A stretch of 64,000 bases of DNA from JAYWGN01 sp043778255 (GCA_043778255.1 JAYWGN010000013.1:1-64000); one strand, 5' to 3'. Positions 1 to 9,152 are shown, counted from the stretch's first letter. Numbers and translations are program-made. The notes: a model not told the origin generated them from the sequence alone.

Positions 1-43
1 GCAGGCAGGTTGAATAAACAAACTTGCCTACCGGCAGGCAGGT
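1..43. repeat. GC-rich short repeat (GCAGGCAGGT)
   Basis: The decamer GCAGGCAGGT occurs at 1-10 and again at 34-43. Between them TTGCCTACCGGCAGGCA can fold back on itself. This is strongly GC-rich against an AT-rich background, as expected of a dispersed intergenic repeat. Its left end is cut by the window edge, so its full extent is unknown. Confidence 0.5.
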
Positions 44-108
44 AGTACAATAAGGCGAAGCCGCAATTGGACTATATTGTTTATCATTTCGGTATAACTT
101 TATATAAT

Positions 109-474
109 ATGCAATTAGCCTACCTCCACGACTTTTGCCTAACCCTACCCGGTGCTGAAGATACCTTACCCTTTGGCCCCGATACTTTGGTGTATAAAGT
201 AATGAACAAAATGTTTTTGATAACAGGTGTTGATGATACTGTGGTAAGCATAAATGTAAAATGCGACCCAACCAAAGCCATTGAATTAAGGGAGCAATAC
301 AGCTATGTACAACCTGGCTACCACATGAACAAAAAACACTGGAACACCGTACTAATGGACGGTACAGTAAATGTAACACTACTAAAACAATGGATAACCG
401 ATAGCTATAACTTAGTAGTAACAAGCCTTACCAAAAGCCAACAAAGTGAATTAGCAAAACTTTACAAACAATAA
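109..474 (+). CDS. MmcQ/YjbR family protein
   Basis: A 121-residue protein of the MmcQ/YjbR family, small cytoplasmic proteins with a CyaY-like fold often labelled DNA-binding; their biochemical role is poorly defined. Family features visible are the opening LPGAEDTLPFGPDTLVYKV segment, the central MFLITGVDD strand and the later PGYHMNKKHWNTV motif, which is the best-conserved part of the family. The ATG at 109 is preferred to an upstream TTG at 67, because the 14 extra residues resemble nothing in the family. It stands alone, 56 bases before the LptF/LptG-like gene. The family assignment is firm and the function is not. Confidence 0.85.
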   Translation: MQLAYLHDFCLTLPGAEDTLPFGPDTLVYKVMNKMFLITGVDDTVVSINVKCDPTKAIELREQYSYVQPGYHMNKKHWNTVLMDGTVNVTLLKQWITDSYNLVVTSLTKSQQSELAKLYKQ

Positions 475-499
475 ATACAACACACTACTTCATAATAGT

Positions 500-507
500 T
501 ATTTTTG
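500..507 (+). promoter_or_regulatory. Candidate -7 element for the LptF/LptG gene
   Basis: TATTTTTG matches the Bacteroidota -7 consensus TAnnTTTG, 23 bases before the TTG start at 531. No clear TTTG -33 element lies at the right distance, so this is a weaker candidate than others in the window. Confidence 0.35.
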
Positions 508-530
508 TGTAACTACAAATACAAATTGCA

Positions 531-1991
531 TTGATTCCAAAGCTCGATAAGTTAATATTAAAGTCCTTTATTGGACCATTTATTGCTACATTTTTTATAG
601 CAGTATTTGCAATAGTAATGCAACACTTTTGGAAATATATTGACGAAATGGTAGGCAAAGGCATCGACTTTTTTACTTTACTCAAAATGATTGGTATAGT
701 AAGTATATCCATAGGTGTATTATTTGCATTACCCATATCGGTGCTATTAGCCTCACTTATGACCTTTGGCAACCTCAGCGAAAGTATGGAGTTAGTAGCC
801 ATCAAATCGTCTGGTATAAGCCTGCTAAGGTTTATGAGGCCGTTACTTATATTAGTACTTTTTATATGTGGCTTAGCATTTTTATTTAATAACTATATAA
901 TACCTAAGGCCAATTTAAAATTTTATACCATGCTAAGCGATGTTAGGGTAAGCAAACCAGCATTTGACTTAAAAGAGGGCGAATTTTATACAGGTATTGG
1001 TAACTATGCCATACAAGTACAGCAAAAAGATGACAAAACAAATTTGCTTAAAAAAATAGTAATTTACGAAAACTCTAATAACAGTTATCAAGATAATTTT
1101 ATAATAGCCGATAGCGGCCGTATGGAAATTAGTAAAGATAAACGTACCCTCGACTTTACACTATACAACGGCGAAAGAGTACAGGAACGAGGCAAAACAA
1201 TGGATCAACATACTGAGTTTATTAGACTACAATTTAAAACCTATAAAAAAACATTTGACATAAGCGACTTGCAAATGAAAAATACAAATGACACTTTAAA
1301 CAAAGATTTTTATAAAGCCCTTAACCTTACACAACTTAATACCAACATTGATTCACTACAAAAAGTACGGAGTAACTTTGTAACTAAAGTAAAACCAAAT
1401 TTAAAACAAAGCTTATTGTTTTTAACTTATTTAAAAGATACTACTTGGGAGGATACACCACATGAAAAATTTGGAAAAAATGTACAATCCATCAACGATA
1501 TATTGCCTGATAGTGCCAAACAAAATATTGCCAGTTCAATAGCCGAAAAGTGTAATGCAGTAAAAAACCAAATAGATATTGATTTATTTGAGTATAACTC
1601 CAAAGGCGATTCGTTAAAGTATCACAATATGGAGTGGCATCGAAAGTTCACATTTTCTGTTATATGTTTAGTCATGTTTTTAATTGGTGCACCAATGGGT
1701 GCTATAGTACGTAAGGGAGGTTTGGGTACACCTTTACTTATTGCTATTATATTTTTTGTAGTGTATTTTATATTTCAAAGTATTGGCGAAAAAAGTGCCA
1801 GTTCAGCAAGGTTTACACCCTTACTAGGGCTTTGGTTACCCATATTTATATTAGCACCAATTGGCTTATTCCTAGTATATTTGGCACGTAAGGACTCACA
1901 ATTATTCTCTATAGATTACTACTTTAAAGCAGCCAATAAAGTGTTGGGATTGATAAAGCGAAAAGATAGAAATATGCTAAAGGATAATTAA
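531..1991 (+). CDS. LptF/LptG family permease (YjgP/YjgQ)
   Basis: Inner-membrane permease subunit of the LptB2FG ABC transporter, which extracts lipopolysaccharide from the inner membrane and passes it to the periplasmic bridge. The 486 residues show the family layout: an N-terminal membrane block (helices near 13-33, 55-80 and 100-120), a periplasmic beta-rich domain (about 130-370) and three C-terminal helices with the PMGAIVRKGGLG loop near 390. The start is TTG at 531; the residues that follow (IPKLDKLILKSFIGPF) are the usual N-terminus of the family, so the unusual start codon is credible. Whether it is LptF or LptG cannot be decided, because Bacteroidota members are not clearly split. 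Confidence 0.9.
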   Translation: MIPKLDKLILKSFIGPFIATFFIAVFAIVMQHFWKYIDEMVGKGIDFFTLLKMIGIVSISIGVLFALPISVLLASLMTFGNLSESMELVAIKSSGISLLRFMRPLLILVLFICGLAFLFNNYIIPKANLKFYTMLSDVRVSKPAFDLKEGEFYTGIGNYAIQVQQKDDKTNLLKKIVIYENSNNSYQDNFIIADSGRMEISKDKRTLDFTLYNGERVQERGKTMDQHTEFIRLQFKTYKKTFDISDLQMKNTNDTLNKDFYKALNLTQLNTNIDSLQKVRSNFVTKVKPNLKQSLLFLTYLKDTTWEDTPHEKFGKNVQSINDILPDSAKQNIASSIAEKCNAVKNQIDIDLFEYNSKGDSLKYHNMEWHRKFTFSVICLVMFLIGAPMGAIVRKGGLGTPLLIAIIFFVVYFIFQSIGEKSASSARFTPLLGLWLPIFILAPIGLFLVYLARKDSQLFSIDYYFKAANKVLGLIKRKDRNMLKDN

Positions 1992-2068
1992 TTTGATAAC
2001 ACCGCATAAGGGGGTACATGTTATGCTAATTAGAGAATTGATAATTGAATTTTGAAGTATAAAAATAT

Positions 2069-2510
2069 TTACAATTCCACTTCGCCAACCAAAAATATGC
2101 TACCACATACTATTATAATATCGTTGGTATTTGCACTTTGCTTTGCTGCTGCTAATGCTACATTAACAGTGGTATAAGTATGGCCTATTAAGTGGTAAGT
2201 TGTTGCTTGCTGTTGCAATAATATGCCATGTAATGCCCTTGGTATACTGGCTTGTGTAAAGTAGTATGTAGCTGTAGTTGGTAGTAGCATTAGTACATTA
2301 GCAATATCCTTATCTTTAACCATACCCAATATTATATGTAAGTTATTGTATAATTTTTTTTGGCAAAATGCATTTAATTGCAATAGCAATTGTTGTATGC
2401 CATCAACATTATGGGCCACATCTAACACCACCAAAGGCTGCTGTTGTATTACTTGCCATCTACCATATAGTCCATTTATTTTTTTTACATTAGCTAAGGC
2501 ATACTGAGTA
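2069..2510 (-). pseudogene. Truncated second copy of the folC 3' end
   Basis: This 442-base stretch aligns without gaps to the last 442 bases of intact folC at 9153-9594, in the same orientation and ending at the same stop codon. The 120 residues shared from PLVVLDVAHNV onward differ at only 7 positions (for example Asn to Cys, Thr to Asn, Glu to Ile). Homology stops abruptly at 2510. The frame runs back to a stop at 2534-2536 with no plausible start and no ATP-binding N-terminal domain. It is therefore a non-functional fragment of a folylpolyglutamate synthase gene. It marks one edge of the segment carrying the two-component system and the T9SS protein. Confidence 0.9.
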
Positions 2511-2519
2511 AAAGTATTG

Positions 2520-2636
2520 TTACTTAAAAAAGATTACGTACAGTAACGTTAAGAATACTACTACTAAAGCTGTTTTTAATAAATTTTCAATAAGTTCATG
2601 TTTAAATTTTAGTTTTTTGTTCATTATCATATTCAT
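2520..2636 (-). CDS. Unrecognised 38-residue single-pass membrane peptide
   Basis: An ATG at 2634-2636 opens a 38-codon frame ending at TAA 2520-2522. The peptide has a basic, charged N-terminal half (NKKLKFKHELIENLLK) and one strongly hydrophobic helix (TALVVVFLTLLYVIFF) ending in Lys. The start lies 5 bases after the response-regulator stop codon on the same strand, so it would be the third gene of the kinase-regulator transcript. Two further in-frame ATGs follow within five codons. Its stop lies only ten bases from the point where the duplicated folC sequence begins. I recognise no family. Position and hydrophobicity suggest a small regulatory membrane protein, but translation is unproven. 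Confidence 0.5.
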   Translation of the reverse strand: MNMIMNKKLKFKHELIENLLKTALVVVFLTLLYVIFFK

Positions 2637-2641
2637 AAGGT

Positions 2642-3349
2642 TTAACTGTTAAGTTTTGCTAAAAAATCCTCTTTTTTTCTAATAGAAACATCTAAATTAG
2701 TGCCATCTTTAAGTGTAACGTAACCTCCTCTACCTTTTACATATTTATCCAAATAGTTAAGGCTTATAATATGTGATTGATGTATTCTGCAAAATATTTT
2801 TTTGTCAAGCTCATCTTCAAAATGTTTTAAAGTTTTACTAACAATAATTTTGTTTTTTATTCCTTCTATATAAAAATGTGTATAATTATCATTAGCCTCT
2901 AGTCTAATTATTTTTTCTATTGCTACAAATTGTAAACTTTCTGCGGTAGATAATGCTATAACTTTAGCACTAACTTGGGTTGATTTTAAGAGCCAGTATT
3001 CTTCAACTTGCTTTACTGCAAATTGAAGTTCATCTATATCAATTGGTTTAAGCAAATAATCTTCTGCATGTAATTTGAGGGCTCTTATTGCATATTCGCT
3101 ACTAGCAGTGGTAAATACTACCTTAAAAGTTCTTTCTTTAAATGCTTCTAATAAATCAAATCCATTACCGCCAGGCATATCAATGTCCAAAAATACAAGG
3201 TCAGGTTCAATGTCATTAATAAGTGATGCACCTTTAATAGCATTATTTGCTGTACCTACAATTGTAACTGAGGTGCAATAGGTTTGCAACAACAAGCTTA
3301 GGGTTTCAATAGCTAGCAGCTCATCGTCTACAATAATAGCTTTAATCAT
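2642..3349 (-). CDS. LytTR family response regulator
   Basis: Cytoplasmic two-component response regulator, 235 residues. The receiver domain (1-115) shows the acidic pair Asp8/Asp9, phospho-acceptor Asp55 in LVFLDIDMPGG, switch Thr81 and Lys101 in YLLKPI. The LytTR DNA-binding domain fills about 135-235, with the typical IIRLEANDNYTHFYI strand and FCRIHQSHIISLNYL segment. LytTR proteins bind pairs of short direct repeats about two helical turns apart. Such repeats occur in the divergent promoter region at 6378-6404 and 6622-6648. It lies 5 bases downstream of the sensor kinase gene and is surely its partner. Confidence 0.95.
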   Translation of the reverse strand: MIKAIIVDDELLAIETLSLLLQTYCTSVTIVGTANNAIKGASLINDIEPDLVFLDIDMPGGNGFDLLEAFKERTFKVVFTTASSEYAIRALKLHAEDYLLKPIDIDELQFAVKQVEEYWLLKSTQVSAKVIALSTAESLQFVAIEKIIRLEANDNYTHFYIEGIKNKIIVSKTLKHFEDELDKKIFCRIHQSHIISLNYLDKYVKGRGGYVTLKDGTNLDVSIRKKEDFLAKLNS

Positions 3350-3354
3350 AGTAT

Positions 3355-6336
3355 TTATATTTTGTGATTGGGGTTAACTTTATGAGGTAGGTAAAATGAA
3401 ACAGTTGTACCTCCATTATTCGGTTTGTCAGTAATATGAAAATAAAATGCTCTTTTACTTTCATAGCATAATATTTTTATTCTACTTATGGTAATATCTA
3501 CACCAGCACTCAAATGATTTTTTGTTAACTCACTTACTTTATTTTTTGCCATTGCCCTACCTATGCCATTATCATCAATTTCTATTAACACATTTTTTTG
3601 AGGTAATAGTAATGTAACATTTACAATTATAAGCCCTTTTTTGTTAACTAAATTATTAACACCATGCTTTATTGCATTTTCTATAAATGGCTGGGCTAAC
3701 ATTGGAGCTATTAAAAATTTATGGGAGTTTAATACTGGGTCTATATTTATTTCATAATCAAATTTGTCGCCAAAACGTAACTTTTCTAATTCTAAGTATA
3801 CTTTTATTAAATCCAGTTCGTCATTTGGTATTACCCATTTTGCTCTACTGTTATCGAGGCTAAGGCGCATTAATCGGCTAAATTTTGTTAAGTATTTTAA
3901 AGTTTGCCTTTCATCTTTTTTTAGTATAAAACTTTGTATGCTATTAATGCTATTAAATATAAAATGGGGGTTTATTTGTGCTGCTAAAGCTTGCTGTTCG
4001 TATTTTAACAACTGTTCCTGTAAGGTATTTCTTTTTTCTACTCGTTTTAATCGTAATTGATTTAATAAAAACATGAGTGCCACCAATAGTAGTACTAAGC
4101 CAACTATAAACCAATTTTTCTTATAAAAAGGAGCTTTCACCTCAAAACTTAGTTTTTTAACTATTGCAGAAGGAAAGTTATTTTCATTAATGGCTCTTAC
4201 TTCTAAAGTGTACATACCTGGTTTGAGGCTAAAGTACTCTAGCTCTTTATTTTGAGTAATTTGCCACGTAGTATCAAAATCAGTTTTGGTATTACTCAAT
4301 CGGTATTGATAATATATTTGGTCACCACTTTTAAAGCTTATTGAACCAAAGCTTATCTTTAGTCTATCTTTTTCTGCACCAAGTATTATATTAGTAAAGT
4401 TGGTATAACTACTATCGTTAATGAATATGTTTTTAATAAATACATCAACATCTCTTATCTCTTTATTGAGTTCATCAAAATTTATAGCTATTATTTTATT
4501 TTGATTTAGTACGTACAAATGATTATTGTTGAACGTTATGCTCTTTATATCATTAAGCATTAAGCCTGTTTTACTACTTATATAATGTAGTTCTGGCACG
4601 GGTTGCATTACACTAAACCATACTACACCATTTTGGGTTGCTGCAAACAATGTATCGTTATTGAGTTCTATATCGTTTATCATATTATAACCCTTATGGT
4701 TAGTAAGTGTTAGTGGATTTAGATTTATAAATTTACTTGTAATACCATCTGTTATAAATATGCCATCGCCTAATGTACTACAAATCATAATTTCCTTATC
4801 ATAAACTTCTAAATCAGTTATTCTTGTATTTTTATTAAATACATTAGTTCGGCTTAAGCCATTTATATTTGAATTTTGGTCATTGTTTACAGTGTATAAT
4901 CCCGTTTCGCCACCTACCCATATTTTATTTTTAAATTGGATACTTGTATAGGTACGTTCGTCACTTTCAATGCTATAATACTTACTACTATCCACACTAC
5001 TATTTACCTTTATGCCATTTTGAGAACTTGTAACTAGGGTACTTGAGTTTATTTTTCTAATATCATACCCAATGCCATAGCTATTGTTTTCTTGTTGGTT
5101 AGTTGTTAAATTTATACTTCCTGTATGTGGTAGGGCAAAATATATTTTATTAGCTTTATCATCATAATATAATGAGTTGCAGTTAGTAACCGTTTCAAAT
5201 TGTGACAAATATTTTCTTAAATCTTTTGCATATTGTTTTATGTTTATAGTAGTCCAATTTTTATTATGTAAGTAATAAATTTTGGCTTTGTTGGTACCAG
5301 CAAATAATATTCCCTTTTCACTACTTTCTATTTTGTTTATAATTTCTTTTTCAGCTTCAATTATAGGTACATTTATTTGTTTTATACTTACATTAGGGAT
5401 AAAATAAATACCATCATCGTGTGTACACATCCAAAAGTTTTTTTCAGCATCTTGTAATACACAACTTACCAAAACGTTAGGAAACAAAATTTCATAATTA
5501 GTATTACTTGGAAAAGCATTGGGCGGATACCTAAACACACCATTAGCAGTATTACAACTTATCCATAAGTGATTGGTTAGGTCTTCGTATATAGAAAGTA
5601 CAGGCTTTGCAAGTTTGATTTTTTGTAGTAGTGTACCATTTTTTATTTCAAATATCCACTCATTTATTACTACTATCAGTTGTCCATTTTTTCTTTTTAT
5701 AAATAATACTCTACGATCAAAAGTATTAATTATTTTACCCAATTTTATTTTTACTCCATCATAATATAACGAATTACTATCATAATTATTATAATATACA
5801 CTTGGTGCATTGGTTATACTATCAATACATAAATGGTTTTGATAGTAATTTTTTTGTTCAATTTTTGTTAAGGTATTATTTTGTACTTGTAGTACTCCGT
5901 TACGTTTGGTATATATTTTTTGTACTTCATTATTTTTAAATGTAACATTTTGCAAATCGTCTCCGTTAATCTTGAGTATTGCCTGTAAAGCAGAGTTGTG
6001 AGTATATGGTTTAAATTGTTCGTTTTCTAAATAATACAACTTTTTATCAAGGCACCTTGCCCATAATTGTTGGTTATTGGGGTTTATAAAAAGTTTATCA
6101 ACAAAATTGGTTCCAAGTCCGTTGGCAGTTGTATATATTTCAAAAGTTTTACCATCAAATTTATTGAGTCCTCTATCAGTTCCTATCCACAAATACCCAA
6201 AGGCATCTAATTGTAAACAATAAGTTTCGCTACTCGCTAACCCATCATTCGGTGTAAAGTGTTTGCTAAGTATGTTACTTTGCCCAATACATAATTGGGT
6301 ATTAATAGTAATTAGTATGTGTAAAATTTTTTTCAA
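3355..6336 (-). CDS. Beta-propeller sensor histidine kinase (LytS type)
   Basis: Membrane sensor kinase of 993 residues, probably partner of the adjacent LytTR regulator. Order: signal peptide (about 1-18); a long extracytoplasmic two-component-regulator propeller domain, opening with DGLASSETYCLQLDAFGYLWIGT; a Y_Y_Y-type domain near 660-735; one transmembrane helix (NWFIVGLVLLLVALMFLL) near 750; then a His_kinase domain with the phospho-acceptor motif QINPHFIFNSINSIQSF (His about 791). It ends in an HATPase domain with FIENAIKHG and DNGIGRA boxes. The propeller probably senses something outside the inner membrane; the ligand cannot be read from sequence. It is the first gene of its operon and diverges from the T9SS protein gene. 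Confidence 0.93.
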   Translation of the reverse strand: MKKILHILITINTQLCIGQSNILSKHFTPNDGLASSETYCLQLDAFGYLWIGTDRGLNKFDGKTFEIYTTANGLGTNFVDKLFINPNNQQLWARCLDKKLYYLENEQFKPYTHNSALQAILKINGDDLQNVTFKNNEVQKIYTKRNGVLQVQNNTLTKIEQKNYYQNHLCIDSITNAPSVYYNNYDSNSLYYDGVKIKLGKIINTFDRRVLFIKRKNGQLIVVINEWIFEIKNGTLLQKIKLAKPVLSIYEDLTNHLWISCNTANGVFRYPPNAFPSNTNYEILFPNVLVSCVLQDAEKNFWMCTHDDGIYFIPNVSIKQINVPIIEAEKEIINKIESSEKGILFAGTNKAKIYYLHNKNWTTINIKQYAKDLRKYLSQFETVTNCNSLYYDDKANKIYFALPHTGSINLTTNQQENNSYGIGYDIRKINSSTLVTSSQNGIKVNSSVDSSKYYSIESDERTYTSIQFKNKIWVGGETGLYTVNNDQNSNINGLSRTNVFNKNTRITDLEVYDKEIMICSTLGDGIFITDGITSKFINLNPLTLTNHKGYNMINDIELNNDTLFAATQNGVVWFSVMQPVPELHYISSKTGLMLNDIKSITFNNNHLYVLNQNKIIAINFDELNKEIRDVDVFIKNIFINDSSYTNFTNIILGAEKDRLKISFGSISFKSGDQIYYQYRLSNTKTDFDTTWQITQNKELEYFSLKPGMYTLEVRAINENNFPSAIVKKLSFEVKAPFYKKNWFIVGLVLLLVALMFLLNQLRLKRVEKRNTLQEQLLKYEQQALAAQINPHFIFNSINSIQSFILKKDERQTLKYLTKFSRLMRLSLDNSRAKWVIPNDELDLIKVYLELEKLRFGDKFDYEINIDPVLNSHKFLIAPMLAQPFIENAIKHGVNNLVNKKGLIIVNVTLLLPQKNVLIEIDDNGIGRAMAKNKVSELTKNHLSAGVDITISRIKILCYESKRAFYFHITDKPNNGGTTVSFYLPHKVNPNHKI

Positions 6337-6377
6337 TAGGTAAAATTACAAACAATTATAATACGTATTTTTTCAAA

Positions 6378-6404
6378 TACTCATTTTTACAACTCGTTTA
6401 CTCA
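6378..6404. promoter_or_regulatory. Direct-repeat pair before the sensor kinase (candidate LytTR site)
   Basis: TACTCAT occurs at 6378 and again at 6399, a spacing of 21 bases or two helical turns. Each copy is followed by a T-rich run and TTTACAACT. The pair lies 42-68 bases upstream of the kinase start. A second pair with the same 21-base spacing precedes the divergent surface-protein gene. LytTR regulators typically bind direct repeats with this periodicity, so autoregulation is likely, though the half-site does not match the published LytTR consensus well. Confidence 0.5.
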
Positions 6405-6621
6405 TATTTTTTACAACTGCTATCAATTATTAGGTTTAGCCTACTTTGTTTTTGTAACAATTTATTGTTACAAAAAAAACATCTCATCTTCTTATAATTA
6501 CAAACCATACAAAAAATTATTTTATAAAATGTTATATAACAACACTATTATTTTAATTAATGTGTAGGGTAAATGGCATAAAAAATTAATAATTAAACAT
6601 ATTTAATATTTATTGCACGTT

Positions 6622-6648
6622 TACTCAATTAGTAAGCACATATACTCA
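6622..6648. promoter_or_regulatory. Direct-repeat pair before the T9SS protein gene (candidate LytTR site)
   Basis: TACTCA at 6622-6627 and 6643-6648 lie 21 bases apart, repeating the spacing seen near the kinase start. The decamer CGTTTACTCA at 6618-6627 is identical to that at 6395-6404. With a start of transcription near 6693 the pair would sit at about -71 and -45, just upstream of the -33 region, where an activator would be expected to bind. Confidence 0.5.
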
Positions 6649-6658
6649 TTTACAGTTA

Positions 6659-6686
6659 TTGTTATATGTATCAAAATCTATTTTTG
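6659..6686 (+). promoter_or_regulatory. Promoter of the T9SS surface protein gene
   Basis: TTG at 6659-6661, a 17-base gap, then TATTTTTG at 6679-6686, a full match to the Bacteroidota -7 consensus TAnnTTTG. The start codon at 6705 lies 18 bases after the -7 element, which also argues against a translation start at 6666. Confidence 0.55.
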
Positions 6687-6704
6687 AATTCTAAAACAAT
6701 AAAA

Positions 6705-8864
6705 ATGAAACAAAATTTAAACGTATTAAGGCTAATTTTCTGCTGCTTTACTATTATTGGTAAGCCTGCTTATAGCAAAGCTTATACTATTGCAAATGGT
6801 GATTGGCGAACCCTATCAACAGCAGTAAACCCCAGTATGTTAACCACCACAGCATGGGAACGTTATAACGGCACGGCGTGGATTACACAAACTACCTCTC
6901 CCAATGCTTATGTAGGTGCTATTGGTCAGGTTATTTTTACAGTAAGTGGTACTATTGGTATTACTACTAAGGTATTTGCTAGCAATATAATTATTACTAG
7001 TGGTACTACAGTAACTGGCGGTTACACTACTACCGCTACTACACTTTTTGATAATATACACAACCTAGAAATTGAAAGCGGTGGTACCTTTGGTACTACC
7101 AACAACTTTAGTATGCCTAGCGGCGGTACTACTGCTAACTTAATAGTAAGGAGTGGCGGTACTTTAAATATTAATACAAGTGGTGCACCAAAAATTTCTA
7201 GCAATTGCACTATGTGGAATGGTATCGAAAATTTTGAAACGGGAAGTACCTTATATGTGCAAGACTATATGGAGAGCGGCATACTTTGCAACCCAGCAAT
7301 TATGAGTGTAAATGCCGATGGGTTTATATTTGGCAATATTGATTATAACATTTCGCCATCTTACTATAACAATGCACACTATTTAGTATTAGCTACACCA
7401 GCTAGCAGTACTATTAACCTTTGTCAAAATATAAATTGTTTTGTTTCAATAGGCAGTACAGTATTATACAAAGATATAACCCCAGCAGGTATTAATAACA
7501 ATTATAAAATTGTAATAAACGGTACCGCTGCATTTAGCTATATTGGTTATGTAGCCGAAAGTAAATCTGGTACTTATGACCTAGAGGTAAAAGGAAACAT
7601 AACGTTATCTAACCTAAGTTCTTATACTGGTTCAGGTAATGGCAAACTAATATGCTCTGGTAGTAACGACCAAACTATAACCGATAGTTATGCCAGTAGT
7701 ACTATTGTAAATGATATGGAGTTAGTAAAAACAGGTACTGCTAAAGTAAATGCTATGAACAATTTAAGGTTTACCAATTTAACCCTTACAAGTGGCATAC
7801 TCAATGCTAATGGTTTTTTAATAGATTTAAACACTGAGTACGGCCTTAGTTATACTGCTGGTGTAATATGGGGCAAATTTAGAAAGCTATTTAATAGTAC
7901 CCCCAACGTCATTACATCTAGTAAGGCATTATACCCAATGGGCAAAACAGGCGACAACACAGCCCTAAGAACCTTAAAAATTGCAATAACTGCAGCACCA
8001 GTTGGTGGCGATGGTTACTTACAAGTAGAGTATATAAGTGGCAACAGTAGTATAAATGGTTTGCCTTTAAGTGTTGCAAACTCTGGTGGATTTGGTAAAA
8101 TAATAAATACTCAAAATAGCGATGGTTATTGGGATATTACTTTGTTTAACTCAATTGGGAATAATAAAACATTAACAGTGGAGTTAAGCACTAATGAAAC
8201 TACACCAGCAAGTACCAATGTAATGGCTAATTTAACCCAAATAGATAGAGTAGTACCCGCCGATAGTTGGAAAGCCAATGGTACCCATGTAGCTACTACA
8301 AATACTGCTGGTATAATTACAACAAGCCGTACTGGGCTTACATTTAATAGTGGTAAAGCACAATATGCAATAGCCGCTAACCAATTGATAGTGCCTCTTA
8401 AAGTAGTTTCTTTTTTGGGGAGCTGCTATACTAATTACAATACTATAAAATATGAAGTAGTTAATGTAATAAATATTGAAAAACTTGTACTACAAAAAAG
8501 TAATAGCGTAATTACTAATTTTGAAAATATAAAAGATTTAGACTACACTAACGGTGAAAAAAGTGTAAATGATTATACCAACACAGATGTAGCTTACTAC
8601 AGGTTAGCCATATACAACCAAGATGGTTCAATTGATTATAGCAATATATTAATGCTCAGACGAAGTACGAAAAAAAATAATGTAATTACATATTTTGGTA
8701 ACCATATACAACTTGAAATACCAAGCCAAGTACATATTTATAATTTTAATGGACAATTGTTAATTATGAGAAATAATGCACTTGCCATAGATTGCAACAG
8801 TTTGCCAAATGGCATATATATAGCTAAAACAGCCCAGGGCGATGTGTTACAGTTTGTAAAGTAG
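6705..8864 (+). CDS. T9SS-secreted surface protein with type A sorting domain
   Basis: A 719-residue exported protein. The ATG at 6705 gives an N-terminal signal sequence (KQNLNVLRLIFCCFTIIGKPAYSKA), whereas 6666 would put 13 extra residues before it. The body is rich in Thr, Ser, Gly and Asn and repeats GGT/SGT motifs, typical of a beta-solenoid or adhesin-like domain. The last 65 residues (VHIYNFNGQLL, then LPNGIYIAKT) have the form of a T9SS type A C-terminal sorting domain. It should therefore pass the outer membrane by type IX secretion and be anchored or released there. It diverges from the sensor kinase and carries the same direct-repeat pair in its promoter. No catalytic motif was seen; an adhesin or envelope role is an inference. 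Confidence 0.8.
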   Translation: MKQNLNVLRLIFCCFTIIGKPAYSKAYTIANGDWRTLSTAVNPSMLTTTAWERYNGTAWITQTTSPNAYVGAIGQVIFTVSGTIGITTKVFASNIIITSGTTVTGGYTTTATTLFDNIHNLEIESGGTFGTTNNFSMPSGGTTANLIVRSGGTLNINTSGAPKISSNCTMWNGIENFETGSTLYVQDYMESGILCNPAIMSVNADGFIFGNIDYNISPSYYNNAHYLVLATPASSTINLCQNINCFVSIGSTVLYKDITPAGINNNYKIVINGTAAFSYIGYVAESKSGTYDLEVKGNITLSNLSSYTGSGNGKLICSGSNDQTITDSYASSTIVNDMELVKTGTAKVNAMNNLRFTNLTLTSGILNANGFLIDLNTEYGLSYTAGVIWGKFRKLFNSTPNVITSSKALYPMGKTGDNTALRTLKIAITAAPVGGDGYLQVEYISGNSSINGLPLSVANSGGFGKIINTQNSDGYWDITLFNSIGNNKTLTVELSTNETTPASTNVMANLTQIDRVVPADSWKANGTHVATTNTAGIITTSRTGLTFNSGKAQYAIAANQLIVPLKVVSFLGSCYTNYNTIKYEVVNVINIEKLVLQKSNSVITNFENIKDLDYTNGEKSVNDYTNTDVAYYRLAIYNQDGSIDYSNILMLRRSTKKNNVITYFGNHIQLEIPSQVHIYNFNGQLLIMRNNALAIDCNSLPNGIYIAKTAQGDVLQFVK

Positions 8865-8888
8865 TAGCATCACTAATCAAAAACCAAT

Positions 8889-8919
8889 AAAAAAGTCAAT
8901 GTTGAGTTGGCTTTTTTTT
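8889..8919 (+). terminator. Rho-independent terminator after the T9SS protein gene
   Basis: AAAAAAGTCAA (8889-8899) pairs with TTGGCTTTTTT (8907-8917) with one G-U pair across a seven-base loop, followed by further T residues. It begins 24 bases after the stop codon. Confidence 0.75.
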
Positions 8920-9152
8920 ATAATTATACACCAATACTAACACTTACTCAATACTCATACACTTCATGAAAAAAAATGTATAGTGGAGGCTTTTATAAAT
9001 TTTAGGTAAGGTATAATAAAATAAAGTTAGTTCTCTTTAAAAGTAAATTTTTTAATTTAGTTAAGAAACAAATATAAAATACAGATAAAAAAAATTGTTG
9101 CAAAAAATAAATTAATTTAAATTAACAAAATGCTAATAATATTTTTGGTAAT

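Larger units (their letters stand above)
6337..6704. other. Divergent intergenic region between kinase and T9SS protein
   Basis: These 368 AT-rich bases contain no gene. They hold two pairs of TACTCA direct repeats (6378-6404 and 6622-6648), a perfect 12-base inverted repeat with a TTTA loop at 6449-6476 (arms TTTTTGTAACAA and TTGTTACAAAAA), and the promoter of the rightward gene. The layout is that of a shared control region for two divergent transcripts. Confidence 0.6.

Noticed and set aside
6378..6404. Exact match to the published LytTR consensus
   Set aside because: The half-site does not fit the consensus at several positions; only the spacing and pairing support LytTR binding, so the claim is limited to that.
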